From NCBI RefSeq assembly GCF_001187905.1, contig NZ_LGIS01000014.1, positions 434,001 to 498,000 of the forward strand: a stretch of 64,000 nt of DNA, in the 5' to 3' direction. This DNA comes from Pantoea sp. RIT-PI-b. GTDB lineage: Bacteria > Pseudomonadota > Gammaproteobacteria > Enterobacterales > Enterobacteriaceae. The translations under genes and the position numbers were made by a program. Positions 9,988-21,051 of the stretch are shown in pieces. Within the stretch, counting starts at the first letter, position 1, and each line of letters opens with the position of its first letter. The notes beneath the pieces were generated by a model that saw only the letters and a list, made by a program, of their open reading frames with translations, had not been told where the DNA came from and did no database searches.

Positions 9988-10430
9988 TAATTGGCATCCT
10001 TGTCATCAAAGCGGAACTGCTCAAGACAGCTATCGCGCAGGCTACTGTTATCACTGGTACAACTACGCTGCCAGCTCATGGTGCCATCCATTGTGTTCCA
10101 AATTGGCAGCATTTCGACCGCTAATCCGCTAAGGCTCTCTTGTCCGGTCAGATTGATCGTACCGTTGACCACGCTCAGCGTTGCCACATAGCGCGAACCT
10201 TTGGCCGCAGGAATGCCGCGCTGTCCCGCCTGACACTGCGCTGGACCGCCACGTTCAATCGAACAGAGTTCCACTGCCGTTTTATACGGCACCATGGTTT
10301 GCAGCATGTCGGTTAGCGCCGCGCGTTGCAGATAATTTTGGTAGGCCGGTAAACCGATGGCGCTGAGAATGGCGACGATGCCAATCACAATCATCAATTC
10401 GATGAGGGTAAAACCGCGTTGTCTTTCCAT
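9987..10430 (-). CDS. ppdD: PpdD, type IV major pilin
   Basis: PpdD is the structural pilin processed by prepilin peptidase and assembled by HofB/HofC. The class IVa leader is clear: a six-residue MERQRG followed by FTLIELMIVIGIVAI, with cleavage after Gly6 and the conserved Glu5 of the mature protein. The 147-aa product has a C-terminal cysteine pair (Cys near SCTSDN and DSCLEQF) typical of the D-region loop. It is the first gene of the pilus operon. Confidence 0.95.
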   Translation of the reverse strand: MERQRGFTLIELMIVIGIVAILSAIGLPAYQNYLQRAALTDMLQTMVPYKTAVELCSIERGGPAQCQAGQRGIPAAKGSRYVATLSVVNGTINLTGQESLSGLAVEMLPIWNTMDGTMSWQRSCTSDNSSLRDSCLEQFRFDDKDAN

Positions 10431-10608
10431 AGTGATGCTCCTTGTTGTGGAGCCGCTACGGTAGAAAAGGGCGAGTCAAAGCGGAAGCCAGGCATGCGCG
10501 AGTCTGGAAAGCATCGCGCAGAGAATCGTCAGGATTACAGATGAGCTAGCAGAAATTTGGAAGGCATACCGCAAAACCGCCGCCACGAAGGGCGACGGAG
10601 GCGCTGAA

Positions 10609-11508
<900 letters not shown>

Positions 11509-11686
11509 TTACCACTCCACAAGACGAGATTTTGTGCGCTCACCTTAGCCTGATTTATCGGCCATTGCCAGTTGCTGCAGGTGAAATGTTTAGTATCCTT
11601 AACTCCGGGTTGCTGGCGCATTAAGTCGCAAGTCTGCTCTCTGAAACATGTTATTCTCAGCCTGATTTTGCTGAGGATTTAACGGC

Positions 11687-12238
11687 ATGAAACTGGAAGA
11701 GGGCTGGATCACCAGCGCGCGCAAAGTACCGTCACCCCACTTTAATCAGCGTCCGAATGATGAAGTTCCCTCGCTGTTGGTGATTCATAACATTAGCTTA
11801 CCGCCCGGTGAGTTTGGCGGGCCGTGGATCGATCGGCTGTTTACCGGCACGTTGCCTGCGGATGCGCATCCCTATTTTGCCGAGATCGCCCACTTACGCG
11901 TGGCGGCACACTGTTTGATTCGCCGCGATGGTGAGTTGGTGCAATACGTCTCTTTCGATCAGCGCGCCTGGCACGCTGGGGTATCACAATTTGAAGGGCG
12001 TGAAAGCTGCAATGATTTTTCGATGGGCATTGAGCTGGAGGGCACCGATACGCTGCCGTATACCGATGCGCAATATGCCACTTTGCAACAGGTGACGGCG
12101 TTGTTATTGCAGCACTATCCATTGACGCCGTCGCGCATTACCGGCCACAGCGATATAGCGCCGGAACGTAAAACGGATCCGGGGCTCTCGTTTGACTGGC
12201 CGCGATATAAAGAGTCTATCAGGCAGGAGAATTCCTGA
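11687..12238 (+). CDS. ampD: AmpD, 1,6-anhydro-N-acetylmuramyl-L-alanine amidase
   Basis: AmpD is the cytoplasmic zinc amidase that removes the stem peptide from anhydro-muropeptides during peptidoglycan recycling, and so holds down AmpR-dependent beta-lactamase induction where ampC is present. The 183-aa length equals E. coli AmpD. Zinc ligand His34 is seen in [10 protein letters not shown] and the other ligands in [15 protein letters not shown]. The downstream ampE starts 16 nt after the stop. Confidence 0.97.
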   Translation: MKLEEGWITSARKVPSPHFNQRPNDEVPSLLVIHNISLPPGEFGGPWIDRLFTGTLPADAHPYFAEIAHLRVAAHCLIRRDGELVQYVSFDQRAWHAGVSQFEGRESCNDFSMGIELEGTDTLPYTDAQYATLQQVTALLLQHYPLTPSRITGHSDIAPERKTDPGLSFDWPRYKESIRQENS

Positions 12239-12254
12239 AACAGCAGGAGCAGGT

Positions 12255-13109
12255 ATGACGTTGTTTAGCTTGTTATTAGTCTTAGGTTGGGAACGCCTTT
12301 TTAAGCTGGGTGAACATTGGCAACTGGATCATCGGCTTGAGCCGCTGTTCCGGAGACGTCAGCGCTTTTCCCTGCTGCGCACGCTGTTGATGACCGTCAT
12401 GGCGATGCTGATCGTCTGGCTGGTGGTGTGGAGCCTGAAAGGTATTCTGTTTGGCGTAGCGCAACTGCTGTTCTGGATTGTGGTGGGTTTGCTGTGCATT
12501 GGCGCCGGTTCGGTACGGCTGCACTATCACAACTACCTTAAAGCCGCGAGCCATGACGATGAAGCAGCCCATCAGGCGATGGCCGCCGAACTGACGCTGA
12601 TTCACGGTGTGCCTGTTGAGTGCACCGAACGCGAGTTCCTGCGTGAACTGCAGAATGCGCTGATATGGATTAACTTCCGCTACTATCTGGCGCCGCTGTT
12701 CTGGTTTGTGGTTGGCGGTCCTTACGGTCCGGTGCTGTTGGTGGGTTATGCATTTCTGCGCGCCTGGCAGAGTTGGCTGGCGAAACACCATTCGCCGCTG
12801 GAGCGTTCGCAATCTGGCGTTGATCGCCTGCTGCACTTGCTGGACTGGATTCCTGTGCGCCTTGCCGGTGTGGCTTACGCGCTACTCGGGCACGGCGAGC
12901 GTGCGCTGCCGGCGTGGTTTGCCGCGCTTGGCGATCTGCATCGCCCGCAGTATCAGGTGCTGACCAGCCTGGCGCAGTTCTCGCTGGCACGCGATCCGCA
13001 CATGGATAAAGTCGAAACGCCACGTGTTGCGGTGGCGCTCGCGAAACGTATTTCTCTGGTGCTGGTGGTGGTGGTGGCGCTATTGACCATCTACGGCACG
13101 CTGGTGTGA
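12255..13109 (+). CDS. ampE: AmpE, inner-membrane protein of the ampDE operon
   Basis: AmpE is a polytopic membrane protein of uncertain biochemical role, co-transcribed with ampD. The start at 12255 ([19 protein letters not shown]) gives 284 aa, identical in length to E. coli AmpE, and has an AGGAGCAGGT ribosome binding site. Four hydrophobic membrane segments are visible. Its last 19 nt overlap the tail of the opposite-strand glycosidase gene. Confidence 0.95.
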   Translation: MTLFSLLLVLGWERLFKLGEHWQLDHRLEPLFRRRQRFSLLRTLLMTVMAMLIVWLVVWSLKGILFGVAQLLFWIVVGLLCIGAGSVRLHYHNYLKAASHDDEAAHQAMAAELTLIHGVPVECTEREFLRELQNALIWINFRYYLAPLFWFVVGGPYGPVLLVGYAFLRAWQSWLAKHHSPLERSQSGVDRLLHLLDWIPVRLAGVAYALLGHGERALPAWFAALGDLHRPQYQVLTSLAQFSLARDPHMDKVETPRVAVALAKRISLVLVVVVALLTIYGTLV

Positions 13110-14044
13110 TCGGCCGGCGGCACGCCGAAATCCGGTGTGCCGTCTTCGCGCCAGTCAACGTACTTTAATCGCGTATGGCGATTCGGATCCCACAGCGGAT
13201 CGCCCTCAATTTCCGTATAGTTACGTGCGTGATACACCAGCACATCCCGCCCCGCCTCATCCACCGTAAAGCTGTTATGCCCTGGCCCGTATTGTTGATT
13301 ATCCCAACTGGTGGCAAATACCGGACGCGCCGATTTATGCCAGGCGCTGATGTTAAGCGGATCGGCCGACACATCAATGCTTAAGATGCCAAGGCAGTAA
13401 TTTTCATCGGTGGCGCTGGCGGAGTAGGTGACAAACAATCGTTCACCGTGCTGAATCACTGCCGGCCCTTCATTCACGCTAAACCCTGCGCATTCCCATT
13501 CATACTCAGGTCGGCTCAGCATCAGCGGGGCGCTTTTCAATGTCCAGGGATTGAGTAGCTCGGCGAGATACAGATTGGAGTTACCGGGAATAGCCGGGTC
13601 TTTCTGCGCCCACAGATACCAGTGTTTGCCCTGATGCGAGAAGTAAGTGGCATCCAGCGAGAAGGAGTCGATGGGCGTGTGGACGCGACGGCAAGGTTGC
13701 CAGTTGCCGCTGAGCGGATCGGCATCATTACATACCAGCGCATACATACGGTGCTGGAAAAGCCCATCTTTAATTTCGCGCGTCGGCGCGGCGGCAAAAT
13801 AGATCACCCATTGCCCATTTATGTGGTGCAGTTCTGGTGCCCAAATCAATGCGCTAAACGGACCGGTATCGGGTTTGTGCCATACGGTAACGGCTTGCGC
13901 ATCAATCAGGCCAGCCAGCGTAGACGCATAGCGAATCTCCAGTCGGTCATATTCCGGCACCGAGGCGATAAAATAGTAGCCATCCGCGTGACGCAGAATA
14001 AAGGGATCGGCGCGTTGGGTAATAAAAGGATTGGGCCAGCTCAT
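13091..14044 (-). CDS. Glycoside hydrolase family 43, cytoplasmic arabinofuranosidase/exo-arabinanase-like
   Basis: The 317-aa protein has the five-bladed beta-propeller pattern of GH43. The catalytic triad can be placed: general base Asp13 ([12 protein letters not shown]), pKa modulator Asp131 (FSLDATYF) and general acid Glu192 (VNEGPAVI). There is no signal peptide, so it should act inside the cell on an imported short oligosaccharide. It overlaps the upstream transporter gene by 4 nt (ATGA), forming a two-gene unit. Substrate (arabino- or xylo-oligosaccharide) is inferred from family; E. coli pairs a related transporter (YagG) with a longer GH43 enzyme. The module is inserted between ampE and aroP, which are neighbours in E. 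coli. Confidence 0.85.
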   Translation of the reverse strand: MSWPNPFITQRADPFILRHADGYYFIASVPEYDRLEIRYASTLAGLIDAQAVTVWHKPDTGPFSALIWAPELHHINGQWVIYFAAAPTREIKDGLFQHRMYALVCNDADPLSGNWQPCRRVHTPIDSFSLDATYFSHQGKHWYLWAQKDPAIPGNSNLYLAELLNPWTLKSAPLMLSRPEYEWECAGFSVNEGPAVIQHGERLFVTYSASATDENYCLGILSIDVSADPLNISAWHKSARPVFATSWDNQQYGPGHNSFTVDEAGRDVLVYHARNYTEIEGDPLWDPNRHTRLKYVDWREDGTPDFGVPPADHTSVP

Positions 14045-15447
14045 TTGATCTCTCCGGGTTGCGTAGTCGCTGAGGACGCGATAGGGGATACGTGATGTGA
14101 ATGGGCACGGCGCAGTGCCAGATCGGCCTGAATGGTGCGCATCATTTTGCGATCCACTTTCATCAAGCGCACCACGCCAGCGGTAATCAGATAGCCGACT
14201 CCAGGAATCACGGTAAACAGCAGCATGATGCCGTTAGTGGCGCTGGGTGCCTGTTGTTTGGCACCGGCATCGTAGCCATATATCGACAGCAGGAAACCTA
14301 CCATCGCACCGGCAACCGCCAGCCCAACTTTCAGGAAGAACAGATTGCCGGAGAAGCTCATACCGGTGATGCGTTTGCCGGTTTTCCATTCACCGTAATC
14401 ATCCACGTCGGCCATCAGCGACCAGTGCAGCGGCGAGGGAATTTGGTGCAGGATATTCAGCAGGAAATAGGCGATCACCACCGCGACGGTGGCGTGTGGA
14501 TCGATCCAGTAAAAGCCGCAGGAGAACAGCGCCAGCGCGATGTTAGTCCAGAAAAAGACTTTGAGCTTGCACCAGCGGTCGGTAAGAATTTTCGCCAGCG
14601 TGCTGCCAAACATCATGCCGATGACGCCAAGGCTGATGAACAGCGTGGCGAAGTGCGTCGATTGGCCCATCACCCAGGTGACGTAATACATGGTGGCCGC
14701 CATGCGGATAAAACCAGGGCAGACGTTACAGAACGTCAGCAGCAGAATGCGCACCCACTGATCGTTCTTCCATACGTCGCGCAGGTCCTGTTTCAAATCA
14801 TCATTGCTTGGTGCCGCAGGTCGAATGCGTTCGCGCACCGTAGCAAAACAGAACAGGAACATGGCCAGACCAATCAGCGCCAACACGCTCATCGCCAGCT
14901 GATAGCCGCGTGCTTTATTGTCGCCACCAAACCACTCGGCCATCGGCAGTAGCGAAAGCGAAAGAATGAGCGTGGCAACGCCCACCATTACAAAGCGATA
15001 CGACTGGCACGACACGCGTTCTCCGGGATCGTTGGTAATCACGCCACCCAGCGAGCAGTAAGGGATGTTGATGGCGGTATAGGTCAGCGACATCAGGAAG
15101 TAGGTGACAAATGCCCAGATAACTTTGTTGTCGTAGCTCCAGTCCGGCGTGGTAAACATCAAGACGCTGAACAGCACGTAGGGCACGGAAACCCACAGCA
15201 GCCAAGGGCGGAAACGGCCCCAGCGGCTCTGGGTTCGGTCGGCAATGGCGCCCATGATCGGATCGGTCACCGCATCCAGCACGCGCACCGAGAGCAACAG
15301 CGTGCCGACCAGCGCCGGGGCTAAGCCAAACACATCAGTGTAGAAATAATTGAGGAACAGCATGATGGCGCCACCAATCATGTTGCATCCGGCATCGCCC
15401 ATGCCATATCCCAGTTTCTCTCGGAACGAGAGGGCTGCTCCTTTCAT
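14041..15447 (-). CDS. GPH-family glycoside:cation symporter (YagG/YicJ-like)
   Basis: The 468-aa protein belongs to the glycoside-pentoside-hexuronide:cation symporter family (MelB/XylP fold, 12 membrane helices). It is very close to E. coli YagG/YicJ, for example EKLGYGMGDAGCN at the start and LHWSLMADVDDYGEWKTGKR in the centre. The conserved DPIMGAIADRT loop is intact. It should import a xyloside- or arabinoside-type oligosaccharide with a cation for hydrolysis by the overlapping GH43 gene. Regulation is unknown; no adjacent regulator is present. Confidence 0.88.
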   Translation of the reverse strand: MKGAALSFREKLGYGMGDAGCNMIGGAIMLFLNYFYTDVFGLAPALVGTLLLSVRVLDAVTDPIMGAIADRTQSRWGRFRPWLLWVSVPYVLFSVLMFTTPDWSYDNKVIWAFVTYFLMSLTYTAINIPYCSLGGVITNDPGERVSCQSYRFVMVGVATLILSLSLLPMAEWFGGDNKARGYQLAMSVLALIGLAMFLFCFATVRERIRPAAPSNDDLKQDLRDVWKNDQWVRILLLTFCNVCPGFIRMAATMYYVTWVMGQSTHFATLFISLGVIGMMFGSTLAKILTDRWCKLKVFFWTNIALALFSCGFYWIDPHATVAVVIAYFLLNILHQIPSPLHWSLMADVDDYGEWKTGKRITGMSFSGNLFFLKVGLAVAGAMVGFLLSIYGYDAGAKQQAPSATNGIMLLFTVIPGVGYLITAGVVRLMKVDRKMMRTIQADLALRRAHSHHVSPIASSATTQPGEIK

Positions 15448-15574
15448 TGATCGTCTCCAGCGACTAGATGAGCAGAAATTATCTGTGCAAAATCAGTAAT
15501 CTGCTGGGGAGCAAATGGTCGGGTAGATGGACAAAACGCGCGGGCGGGAAAAAGTGTGAGCCAGATCAGAGGAA

Positions 15575-15600
15575 CTGCCCGGCAACAGCGTGCCGGGCAG
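15575..15600 (-). terminator. Stem-loop downstream of aroP
   Basis: A 10-bp perfect stem (CTGCCCGGCA/TGCCGGGCAG) with a 6-nt loop lies between the aroP stop and the start of the GPH transporter gene. Only a short T-containing stretch follows on the minus strand, so it is a probable but weak terminator. Confidence 0.55.
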
Positions 15601-15609
15601 GGAACAACA

Positions 15610-16965
15610 TTAGGCTTTCTGTAGTTTGTTCTTAATGGTGTAGCCGATACCCAGAATCACTAGCCAGACCGGAATCAGCCATACCGAGATCGCCATGCCC
15701 GGCGTCATCAGCATAATGACCAGCACGCCGGCCAGGAACACCAGACAGATCCAGTTACCCAGCGGATAGAGCACCGCTCTGAAGCGCGTGGTCACGCCTT
15801 GCTGGTCTTTCTTCTTACGGAATTTCAGATGCGCCAGGCTGATCATCGCCCAGTTGATAACCAGAGCGGAAACCACCAGCGCCATCAGCAGACCAAAGGC
15901 TTCACCTGGCATCAGGTAGTTAATCAGGACGCACAGCAAGGTCGCAACGGCAGAGACCAGAATGGTGGCGACTGGCACGCCGCGGCTATCGACTTTTAGC
16001 AGCGCTTTTGGCGCGTTGCCTTGTTGCGCAAGGCCGAACAGCATGCGGCTATTGCAGTAAACGCAGCTGTTGTAGACCGACAGTGCAGCCGTCAGGATCA
16101 CCACGTTCAGCGCGTTGGCGACAAAAGCATCGCCCAGTTCATGGAAGATCAACACGAACGGGCTGGTATCGGCTGTTACGCGCGTCCACGGCAGCAGCGA
16201 CAGCAATACAGCCAGTGAGCCGATATAGAAAATCAGGATACGCCACAGCACCTGGTTAGTGGCTTTCGGGATGCTCTCTTCTGGATTGTCGGCTTCTGCG
16301 GCGGTAATGCCCACCAGCTCCAGACCACCAAACGAGAACATAATGATTGCCATCATCATCACGAGCCCGGTCATGCCGTGCGGCAAGAAACCGCCCTGAT
16401 CCCAAAGGTTGCTCACGCTAGCCTGCGGGCCGCCGTTGCCGCTAAACAGCAGCCAGCCGCCGAACAGGATCATGCCGATAACCGCGACGACTTTGATGAT
16501 CGCGAACCAGAACTCCATCTCACCAAACACTTTAACGTTGGTCAGGTTGATGGCGTTGATCAGCACAAAGAAGATGGCGGCAGTAGCCCAGGTGGGGAAG
16601 TCCGGCCACCAGAACTGCACGTATTTGCCGACGGCGGTCAATTCAGCCATGGCGACCAATACGTACAGCACCCAGTAGTTCCAGCCCGAGGCGAAACCGG
16701 CGAAGTTGCCCCAGTATTTGTAGGCGAAGTGGCTGAAGCTTCCGGCAACCGGCTCTTCAACCACCATTTCGCCCAGTTGGCGCATAATTAGAAAGGCAAT
16801 AAAACCGGCGATCGCATAACCGAGAATCACGGCGGGACCCGCCGATTTAATCACTGATGCGCTACCCAGAAACAGGCCAGTACCTACGGCTCCGCCCAGC
16901 GCAATCAGCTGAATATGGCGATTCTTTAAGCCGCGGTGCAGCGTGTCGCCATGCTGTTGTTCCAT
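15610..16965 (-). CDS. aroP: AroP, aromatic amino acid permease
   Basis: AroP is the proton-coupled inner-membrane importer for phenylalanine, tyrosine and tryptophan (APC superfamily, 12 helices). The 451-aa product begins with the family signature RHIQLIALGGAVGTGLFLGS and has the FSFGGLELVGITAAEA motif near the middle. Length and sequence agree with E. coli AroP (about 457 aa). It is divergent from pdhR, and a TyrR-type operator is present upstream, consistent with repression by TyrR. Confidence 0.95.
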   Translation of the reverse strand: MEQQHGDTLHRGLKNRHIQLIALGGAVGTGLFLGSASVIKSAGPAVILGYAIAGFIAFLIMRQLGEMVVEEPVAGSFSHFAYKYWGNFAGFASGWNYWVLYVLVAMAELTAVGKYVQFWWPDFPTWATAAIFFVLINAINLTNVKVFGEMEFWFAIIKVVAVIGMILFGGWLLFSGNGGPQASVSNLWDQGGFLPHGMTGLVMMMAIIMFSFGGLELVGITAAEADNPEESIPKATNQVLWRILIFYIGSLAVLLSLLPWTRVTADTSPFVLIFHELGDAFVANALNVVILTAALSVYNSCVYCNSRMLFGLAQQGNAPKALLKVDSRGVPVATILVSAVATLLCVLINYLMPGEAFGLLMALVVSALVINWAMISLAHLKFRKKKDQQGVTTRFRAVLYPLGNWICLVFLAGVLVIMLMTPGMAISVWLIPVWLVILGIGYTIKNKLQKA

Positions 16966-17029
16966 ACAAACCTCGTGATGTTGTTATTGTGCACCTGCAG
17001 TGCGCGCACTGTAAGGTTGTTTACCCTAA

Positions 17030-17047
17030 TGTACTCTTTTCTTTACG
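17030..17047 (-). promoter_or_regulatory. Putative TyrR box upstream of aroP
   Basis: TGTACT-N6-TTTACG fits the TyrR consensus TGTAAA-N6-TTTACA at 10 of 12 fixed positions. A second half-matching site (TGTAAG and TTTACC at 17010-17025) lies just on the aroP side, with 4 instead of 6 nt between its arms. Two adjacent TyrR boxes are known at E. coli aroP, which supports the reading. Confidence 0.5.
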
Positions 17048-17429
17048 GTATCTGGCGTGCTGTGTGCATGCATGAGCTACCACGGCGTTCAGAATAGTGA
17101 TAAGCGCGCCGCTTTGCACCTGCTTTTGCTTTTTGTGCTGAGAGATGACTGAAAAAGCAGCAGCATTCACTGCGCGCCGGTCGCAATATTTCTGCCACGA
17201 AAAAATCGTGAACACGAATAGCTTTCACTTATGGTTGTACGGTTTTGGCGGCGCTAACTCAGTGTAAGGTTAGGTAAAAGTGCAATTCATTAACATTTGT
17301 TGCCGCCCAGTAATTTCTCACTCTATCCCGGTGAGTTAGCGCATCACTGCTACGATCTTCCCCTGAAGTGTGACCGCGCCCATATAGACACAAGGTGAAT
17401 ACTTTGTTACTTTACCGGCACCATTTTTC

Positions 17430-17446
17430 AATTGGTATTACCAATT
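17430..17446 (+). promoter_or_regulatory. PdhR operator upstream of pdhR
   Basis: AATTGGTATTACCAATT is a perfect 17-nt palindrome around a central T and matches the PdhR consensus ATTGGTnnnACCAAT. It ends 32 nt before the pdhR start codon. PdhR would repress its own operon here until pyruvate releases it. Confidence 0.93.
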
Positions 17447-17478
17447 TACTCCGGACGTTTGGCTGATAAGAAGGGAAG

Positions 17479-18243
17479 ATGGCTTACAGTAAAATTCGCC
17501 AACCTAAGCTCTCTGATGCAATTGAGCAGCAACTGGAATCCCTGATTATGGAAGGGACGCTCCAGCCGGGAGAAAAACTGCTCCCCGAGCGTGAACTGGC
17601 GAAACAGTTTGATGTCTCACGTCCATCCTTGCGCGAAGCGATTCAGAGCCTGGAAGCCAAAGGCCTGCTGATGCGTCGTCAGGGCGGCGGCACCTTCGTC
17701 CAAAAAAATCTCTGGCAAAGCCTAAGCGACCCGCTGGTCGGGCTGCTTGCCGAACATCCAGAATCTCAGTTTGACCTGCTGGAAACCCGCCATGCGCTGG
17801 AAGGCGTTGCTGCCTATTATGCGGCGCTGCGGGGCACCGATGAAGATCTGCAGCGCATCCGCGACTGCCATGTTCACATTCAGCAGGCACAGGACAGCGG
17901 CGATCTCGATGCCGAAGCCGATGCAGTGATGAAGTATCAGATCGCTGTCACAGAAGCCGCTCATAATGTGGTGCTTCTGCATTTGCTGCGTTCCATGGGC
18001 CCTATGCTGGAACAAAACGTCCGTCAGAATTTTGAATTGCTCTACGCTCGCCGGGAAATGCTGGCGAAAGTGAGCGGTCACCGCGCCAGTATTTTCGAGG
18101 CGATTGTGGCTCGTGAGCCAGAACAAGCACGCGAGGCCTCTCATCGTCACCTGGCGTTCATTGAGGAAATCTTGCTGGATAGAAGTCGGGAGCAGAGTCG
18201 TCGTGAACGCTCCCTGCGTCGTTTACAGCAACGTAAGGAATAA
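17479..18243 (+). CDS. pdhR: PdhR, pyruvate-responsive GntR/FadR-family repressor
   Basis: PdhR represses the pyruvate dehydrogenase operon and respiratory genes; pyruvate is the inducer. The 254-aa length equals the E. coli protein. The N-terminal winged helix-turn-helix is clear ([20 protein letters not shown], then [14 protein letters not shown]), followed by the all-helical FCD ligand domain. It is first in pdhR-aceE-aceF-lpd and has its own operator immediately upstream. Confidence 0.98.
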   Translation: MAYSKIRQPKLSDAIEQQLESLIMEGTLQPGEKLLPERELAKQFDVSRPSLREAIQSLEAKGLLMRRQGGGTFVQKNLWQSLSDPLVGLLAEHPESQFDLLETRHALEGVAAYYAALRGTDEDLQRIRDCHVHIQQAQDSGDLDAEADAVMKYQIAVTEAAHNVVLLHLLRSMGPMLEQNVRQNFELLYARREMLAKVSGHRASIFEAIVAREPEQAREASHRHLAFIEEILLDRSREQSRRERSLRRLQQRKE

Positions 18244-18276
18244 CGCACGGCAACGAACGTGCGGAAAACACGACGG

Positions 18277-18325
18277 GCCTGTCTTCTTGTGCTGTGAACC
18301 AGAAGCAAAGCACAAGCAGACAGGC
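18277..18325 (+). promoter_or_regulatory. Long stem-loop in the pdhR-aceE spacer
   Basis: GCCTGTC-TT-CTTGTGCT pairs with AGCACAAG-CA-GACAGGC, giving 15 base pairs broken by one 2x2 internal loop, with a 15-nt terminal loop. It ends 45 nt before the aceE start. A shorter hairpin (CGCACG/CGTGCG, 18244-18263) begins right after the pdhR stop. Neither has a T-run, so they look like mRNA processing or stability elements, not terminators. Confidence 0.55.
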
Positions 18326-18370
18326 TCCTGATAATTTCAACGTATTAGACACAGATAAGGAATACACCCC

Positions 18371-21037
18371 ATGTCAGAACGTTTACAGAATGACGTGGAT
18401 CCGATCGAAACTCGTGATTGGCTACAAGCGATCGAATCGGTCATCCGTGAAGAAGGTGTTGAGCGCGCGCAGTATCTGATTGATCAGGTAATGAGTGCAG
18501 CACGCAAAGGTGGCGTGAAAGTTGCCGCAGGTTCCTCTGCAATCAGCAACTACATTAACTCTATTGCTGTTGAAGATGAGCCGGACTATCCGGGCAACAC
18601 CTCTCTTGAACGTCGTATCCGTTCCGCAATTCGTTGGAACGCCATCATGTCGGTGCTGCGTGCGTCGAAGAAAGATCTGGAGTTGGGTGGCCATATGTCC
18701 TCCTTCCAGTCTTCCGCGACCATTTATGAAGTGTGCTTCAACCACTTCTTCCGCGCGCGTAGCGACAAAGACGGCGGCGATCTGGTTTACTTCCAGGGCC
18801 ATATCTCTCCGGGCATCTATGCACGTGCCTTCCTTGAAGGTCGTCTGACCGAAGAGCAGATGAACAACTTCCGTCAGGAAGTGCATGGCAACGGCCTCTC
18901 TTCTTATCCGCACCCGAAACTGATGCCAGACTTCTGGCAGTTCCCGACCGTTTCTATGGGCCTTGGTCCGCTGTCGGCGATCTATCAGGCGAAATTCCTG
19001 AAGTATCTGGAACACCGCGGTCTGAAGGACACCTCAGCACAAACCGTATACGCCTTCCTCGGTGATGGCGAGATGGATGAGCCGGAATCCAAAGGTGCGA
19101 TCACCATCGGCACCCGTGAAAAGCTGGATAACCTGGTGTTCATCATCAACTGTAACCTGCAGCGTCTGGATGGCCCGGTCACCGGTAACGGTAAGATCAT
19201 CAACGAGCTGGAAGGCATCTTCGCCGGTGCTGGCTGGAACGTGATCAAAGTGATCTGGGGCGGTCGTTGGGATGAACTGCTGCGTCAGGACACCAGCGGC
19301 AAGCTGATTCAACTGATGAACGAAACCGTTGACGGCGATTATCAGACCTTCAAATCCCGTGACGGCGCCTACGTGCGCGAGCACTTCTTCGGTAAATACC
19401 CGGAAACCGCAGCGCTGGTGAAAGATTGGTCAGACGAAGAGATCTTCGCCCTGAACCGCGGCGGCCACGATCCGAAGAAAGTCTACGCAGCACTGAAAAA
19501 AGCGCAGGAGACCAAAGGTCAGCCAACGCTGATTCTGGCACATACCATTAAAGGCTATGGTATGGGTGATACTGCCGAAGGCAAAAACATCGCGCACCAG
19601 GTTAAGAAGATGAACATGGATGGCGTTCGCTACATCCGCGATCGCTTCAACGTGCCGGTTGTTGATGAGAAAATCGAAGAGCTGCCGTACGTGACCTTCG
19701 AAAAAGGCTCTGAAGAGTACAACTATCTGCACGGTCAACGTGAGAAGTTGGGCGGCTACCTGCCAACGCGTCAGGCGCAATTCAGCGAGAAGCTGGAAAT
19801 GCCAACGCTGGAAGAGTTCCGTCCGCTGCTGGAAGAGCAGAACAAAGAGATCTCCACCACCATCGCCTTCGTGCGTGCCTTGAACGTGATGCTGAAAAAC
19901 AAGTCGATCAAAGATCGCCTGGTTCCGATCCTCGCGGATGAAGCCCGTACCTTCGGTATGGAAGGTCTGTTCCGTCAGATTGGTATCTACAGCCCGAACG
20001 GTCAGCAGTACACCCCGCAGGACCGCGAGCAGGTTGCTTACTATAAAGAAGACGAGAAAGGCCAGATTCTGCAGGAAGGGATCAATGAGCTGGGTGCAGG
20101 TTCATCCTGGCTGGCAGCAGCGACTTCTTACAGCACCAACAACCTGCCGATGATTCCGTTCTACATCTATTACTCGATGTTCGGCTTCCAGCGCATCGGC
20201 GATCTGATGTGGTTGGCGGGCGATCAGCAGGCGCGCGGCTTCCTCGTCGGCGGCACCTCCGGTCGTACTACACTGAACGGCGAAGGCCTGCAGCACGAAG
20301 ATGGTCACAGCCACATTCAGTCGCTGACCATCCCGAACTGTATCTCTTACGATCCGTCTTACGCGTACGAAGTGGCGGTCATCATGCAAGATGGCCTGGT
20401 GCGTATGTACGGCGAAGCGCAGGAGAACATCTACTACTACATCACCACGCTGAACGAAAACTACCACATGCCGGCGATGCCGCAGGGTGCGGAAGAGGGT
20501 ATCCGTAAGGGTATCTACAAGCTGGAAACCGTAGACGGTAGCAAAGGCAAAGTGCAGCTGCTGGGTTCAGGTTCAATCCTGCGTCACGTGCGTGAAGCCG
20601 CGCAGATCCTGGCGAAAGATTACGGCATCGGTTCTGACGTCTACAGCGTGACCTCGTTCACCGAGCTGGCGCGTGATGGCCAGGATTGCGAGCGCTGGAA
20701 CATGCTGCACCCAACCGAAGAGCCACGTGTACCGTACATCGCGCAGGTGATGAACGAGGCGCCGGCTGTCGCATCAACCGACTACATGAAGCTGTTCGCA
20801 GAACAGGTTCGCAGCTACGTACCTTCCAGCGATTATCGCGTGCTGGGTACTGACGGCTTCGGTCGTTCAGACAGCCGCGAAAACCTGCGTCACCACTTCG
20901 AAGTGGATGCATCGTATGTGGTTGTGGCTGCGCTGGGTGAGCTGGCTAAACGCGGCGAAATCGATAAGAAAGTGGTGGCAGAAGCAATCACCAAGTTCAA
21001 CATCGACGCCGATAAAGTTAACCCGCGTCTGGCTTAA
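18371..21037 (+). CDS. aceE: AceE, pyruvate dehydrogenase E1 component
   Basis: AceE is the homodimeric thiamine diphosphate-dependent E1 that decarboxylates pyruvate and acetylates the lipoyl groups of AceF. The 888-aa product matches the family. The TPP-binding segment [14 protein letters not shown]...[11 protein letters not shown] is visible, as is the [18 protein letters not shown] active-site loop. It lies 14 nt upstream of aceF, and both are expressed from the PdhR-controlled promoter. Confidence 0.99.
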   Translation: MSERLQNDVDPIETRDWLQAIESVIREEGVERAQYLIDQVMSAARKGGVKVAAGSSAISNYINSIAVEDEPDYPGNTSLERRIRSAIRWNAIMSVLRASKKDLELGGHMSSFQSSATIYEVCFNHFFRARSDKDGGDLVYFQGHISPGIYARAFLEGRLTEEQMNNFRQEVHGNGLSSYPHPKLMPDFWQFPTVSMGLGPLSAIYQAKFLKYLEHRGLKDTSAQTVYAFLGDGEMDEPESKGAITIGTREKLDNLVFIINCNLQRLDGPVTGNGKIINELEGIFAGAGWNVIKVIWGGRWDELLRQDTSGKLIQLMNETVDGDYQTFKSRDGAYVREHFFGKYPETAALVKDWSDEEIFALNRGGHDPKKVYAALKKAQETKGQPTLILAHTIKGYGMGDTAEGKNIAHQVKKMNMDGVRYIRDRFNVPVVDEKIEELPYVTFEKGSEEYNYLHGQREKLGGYLPTRQAQFSEKLEMPTLEEFRPLLEEQNKEISTTIAFVRALNVMLKNKSIKDRLVPILADEARTFGMEGLFRQIGIYSPNGQQYTPQDREQVAYYKEDEKGQILQEGINELGAGSSWLAAATSYSTNNLPMIPFYIYYSMFGFQRIGDLMWLAGDQQARGFLVGGTSGRTTLNGEGLQHEDGHSHIQSLTIPNCISYDPSYAYEVAVIMQDGLVRMYGEAQENIYYYITTLNENYHMPAMPQGAEEGIRKGIYKLETVDGSKGKVQLLGSGSILRHVREAAQILAKDYGIGSDVYSVTSFTELARDGQDCERWNMLHPTEEPRVPYIAQVMNEAPAVASTDYMKLFAEQVRSYVPSSDYRVLGTDGFGRSDSRENLRHHFEVDASYVVVAALGELAKRGEIDKKVVAEAITKFNIDADKVNPRLA

Positions 21038-21051
21038 GAGGTAAGAGAGTA

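Larger units (their letters stand above)
16966..17478. promoter_or_regulatory. aroP-pdhR divergent intergenic region (513 nt)
   Basis: No protein-coding gene is convincing here. The left third carries TyrR-like sequences for aroP and the right end the PdhR operator, both listed separately. The middle (about 17050-17400) contains AT-rich stretches and short inverted repeats but nothing I can assign. Short open frames on the minus strand around 17021-17228 show no family resemblance. Confidence 0.6.

Noticed and set aside
14101..14952. 283-codon open frame antisense to the GPH symporter gene
   Set aside because: His/Gln-rich antisense translation of a membrane protein gene; no domain recognisable.
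17010..17025. First TyrR-like site upstream of aroP
   Set aside because: The two half-sites fit but are 4 nt apart instead of 6, so it is mentioned only as support for the better box at 17030.
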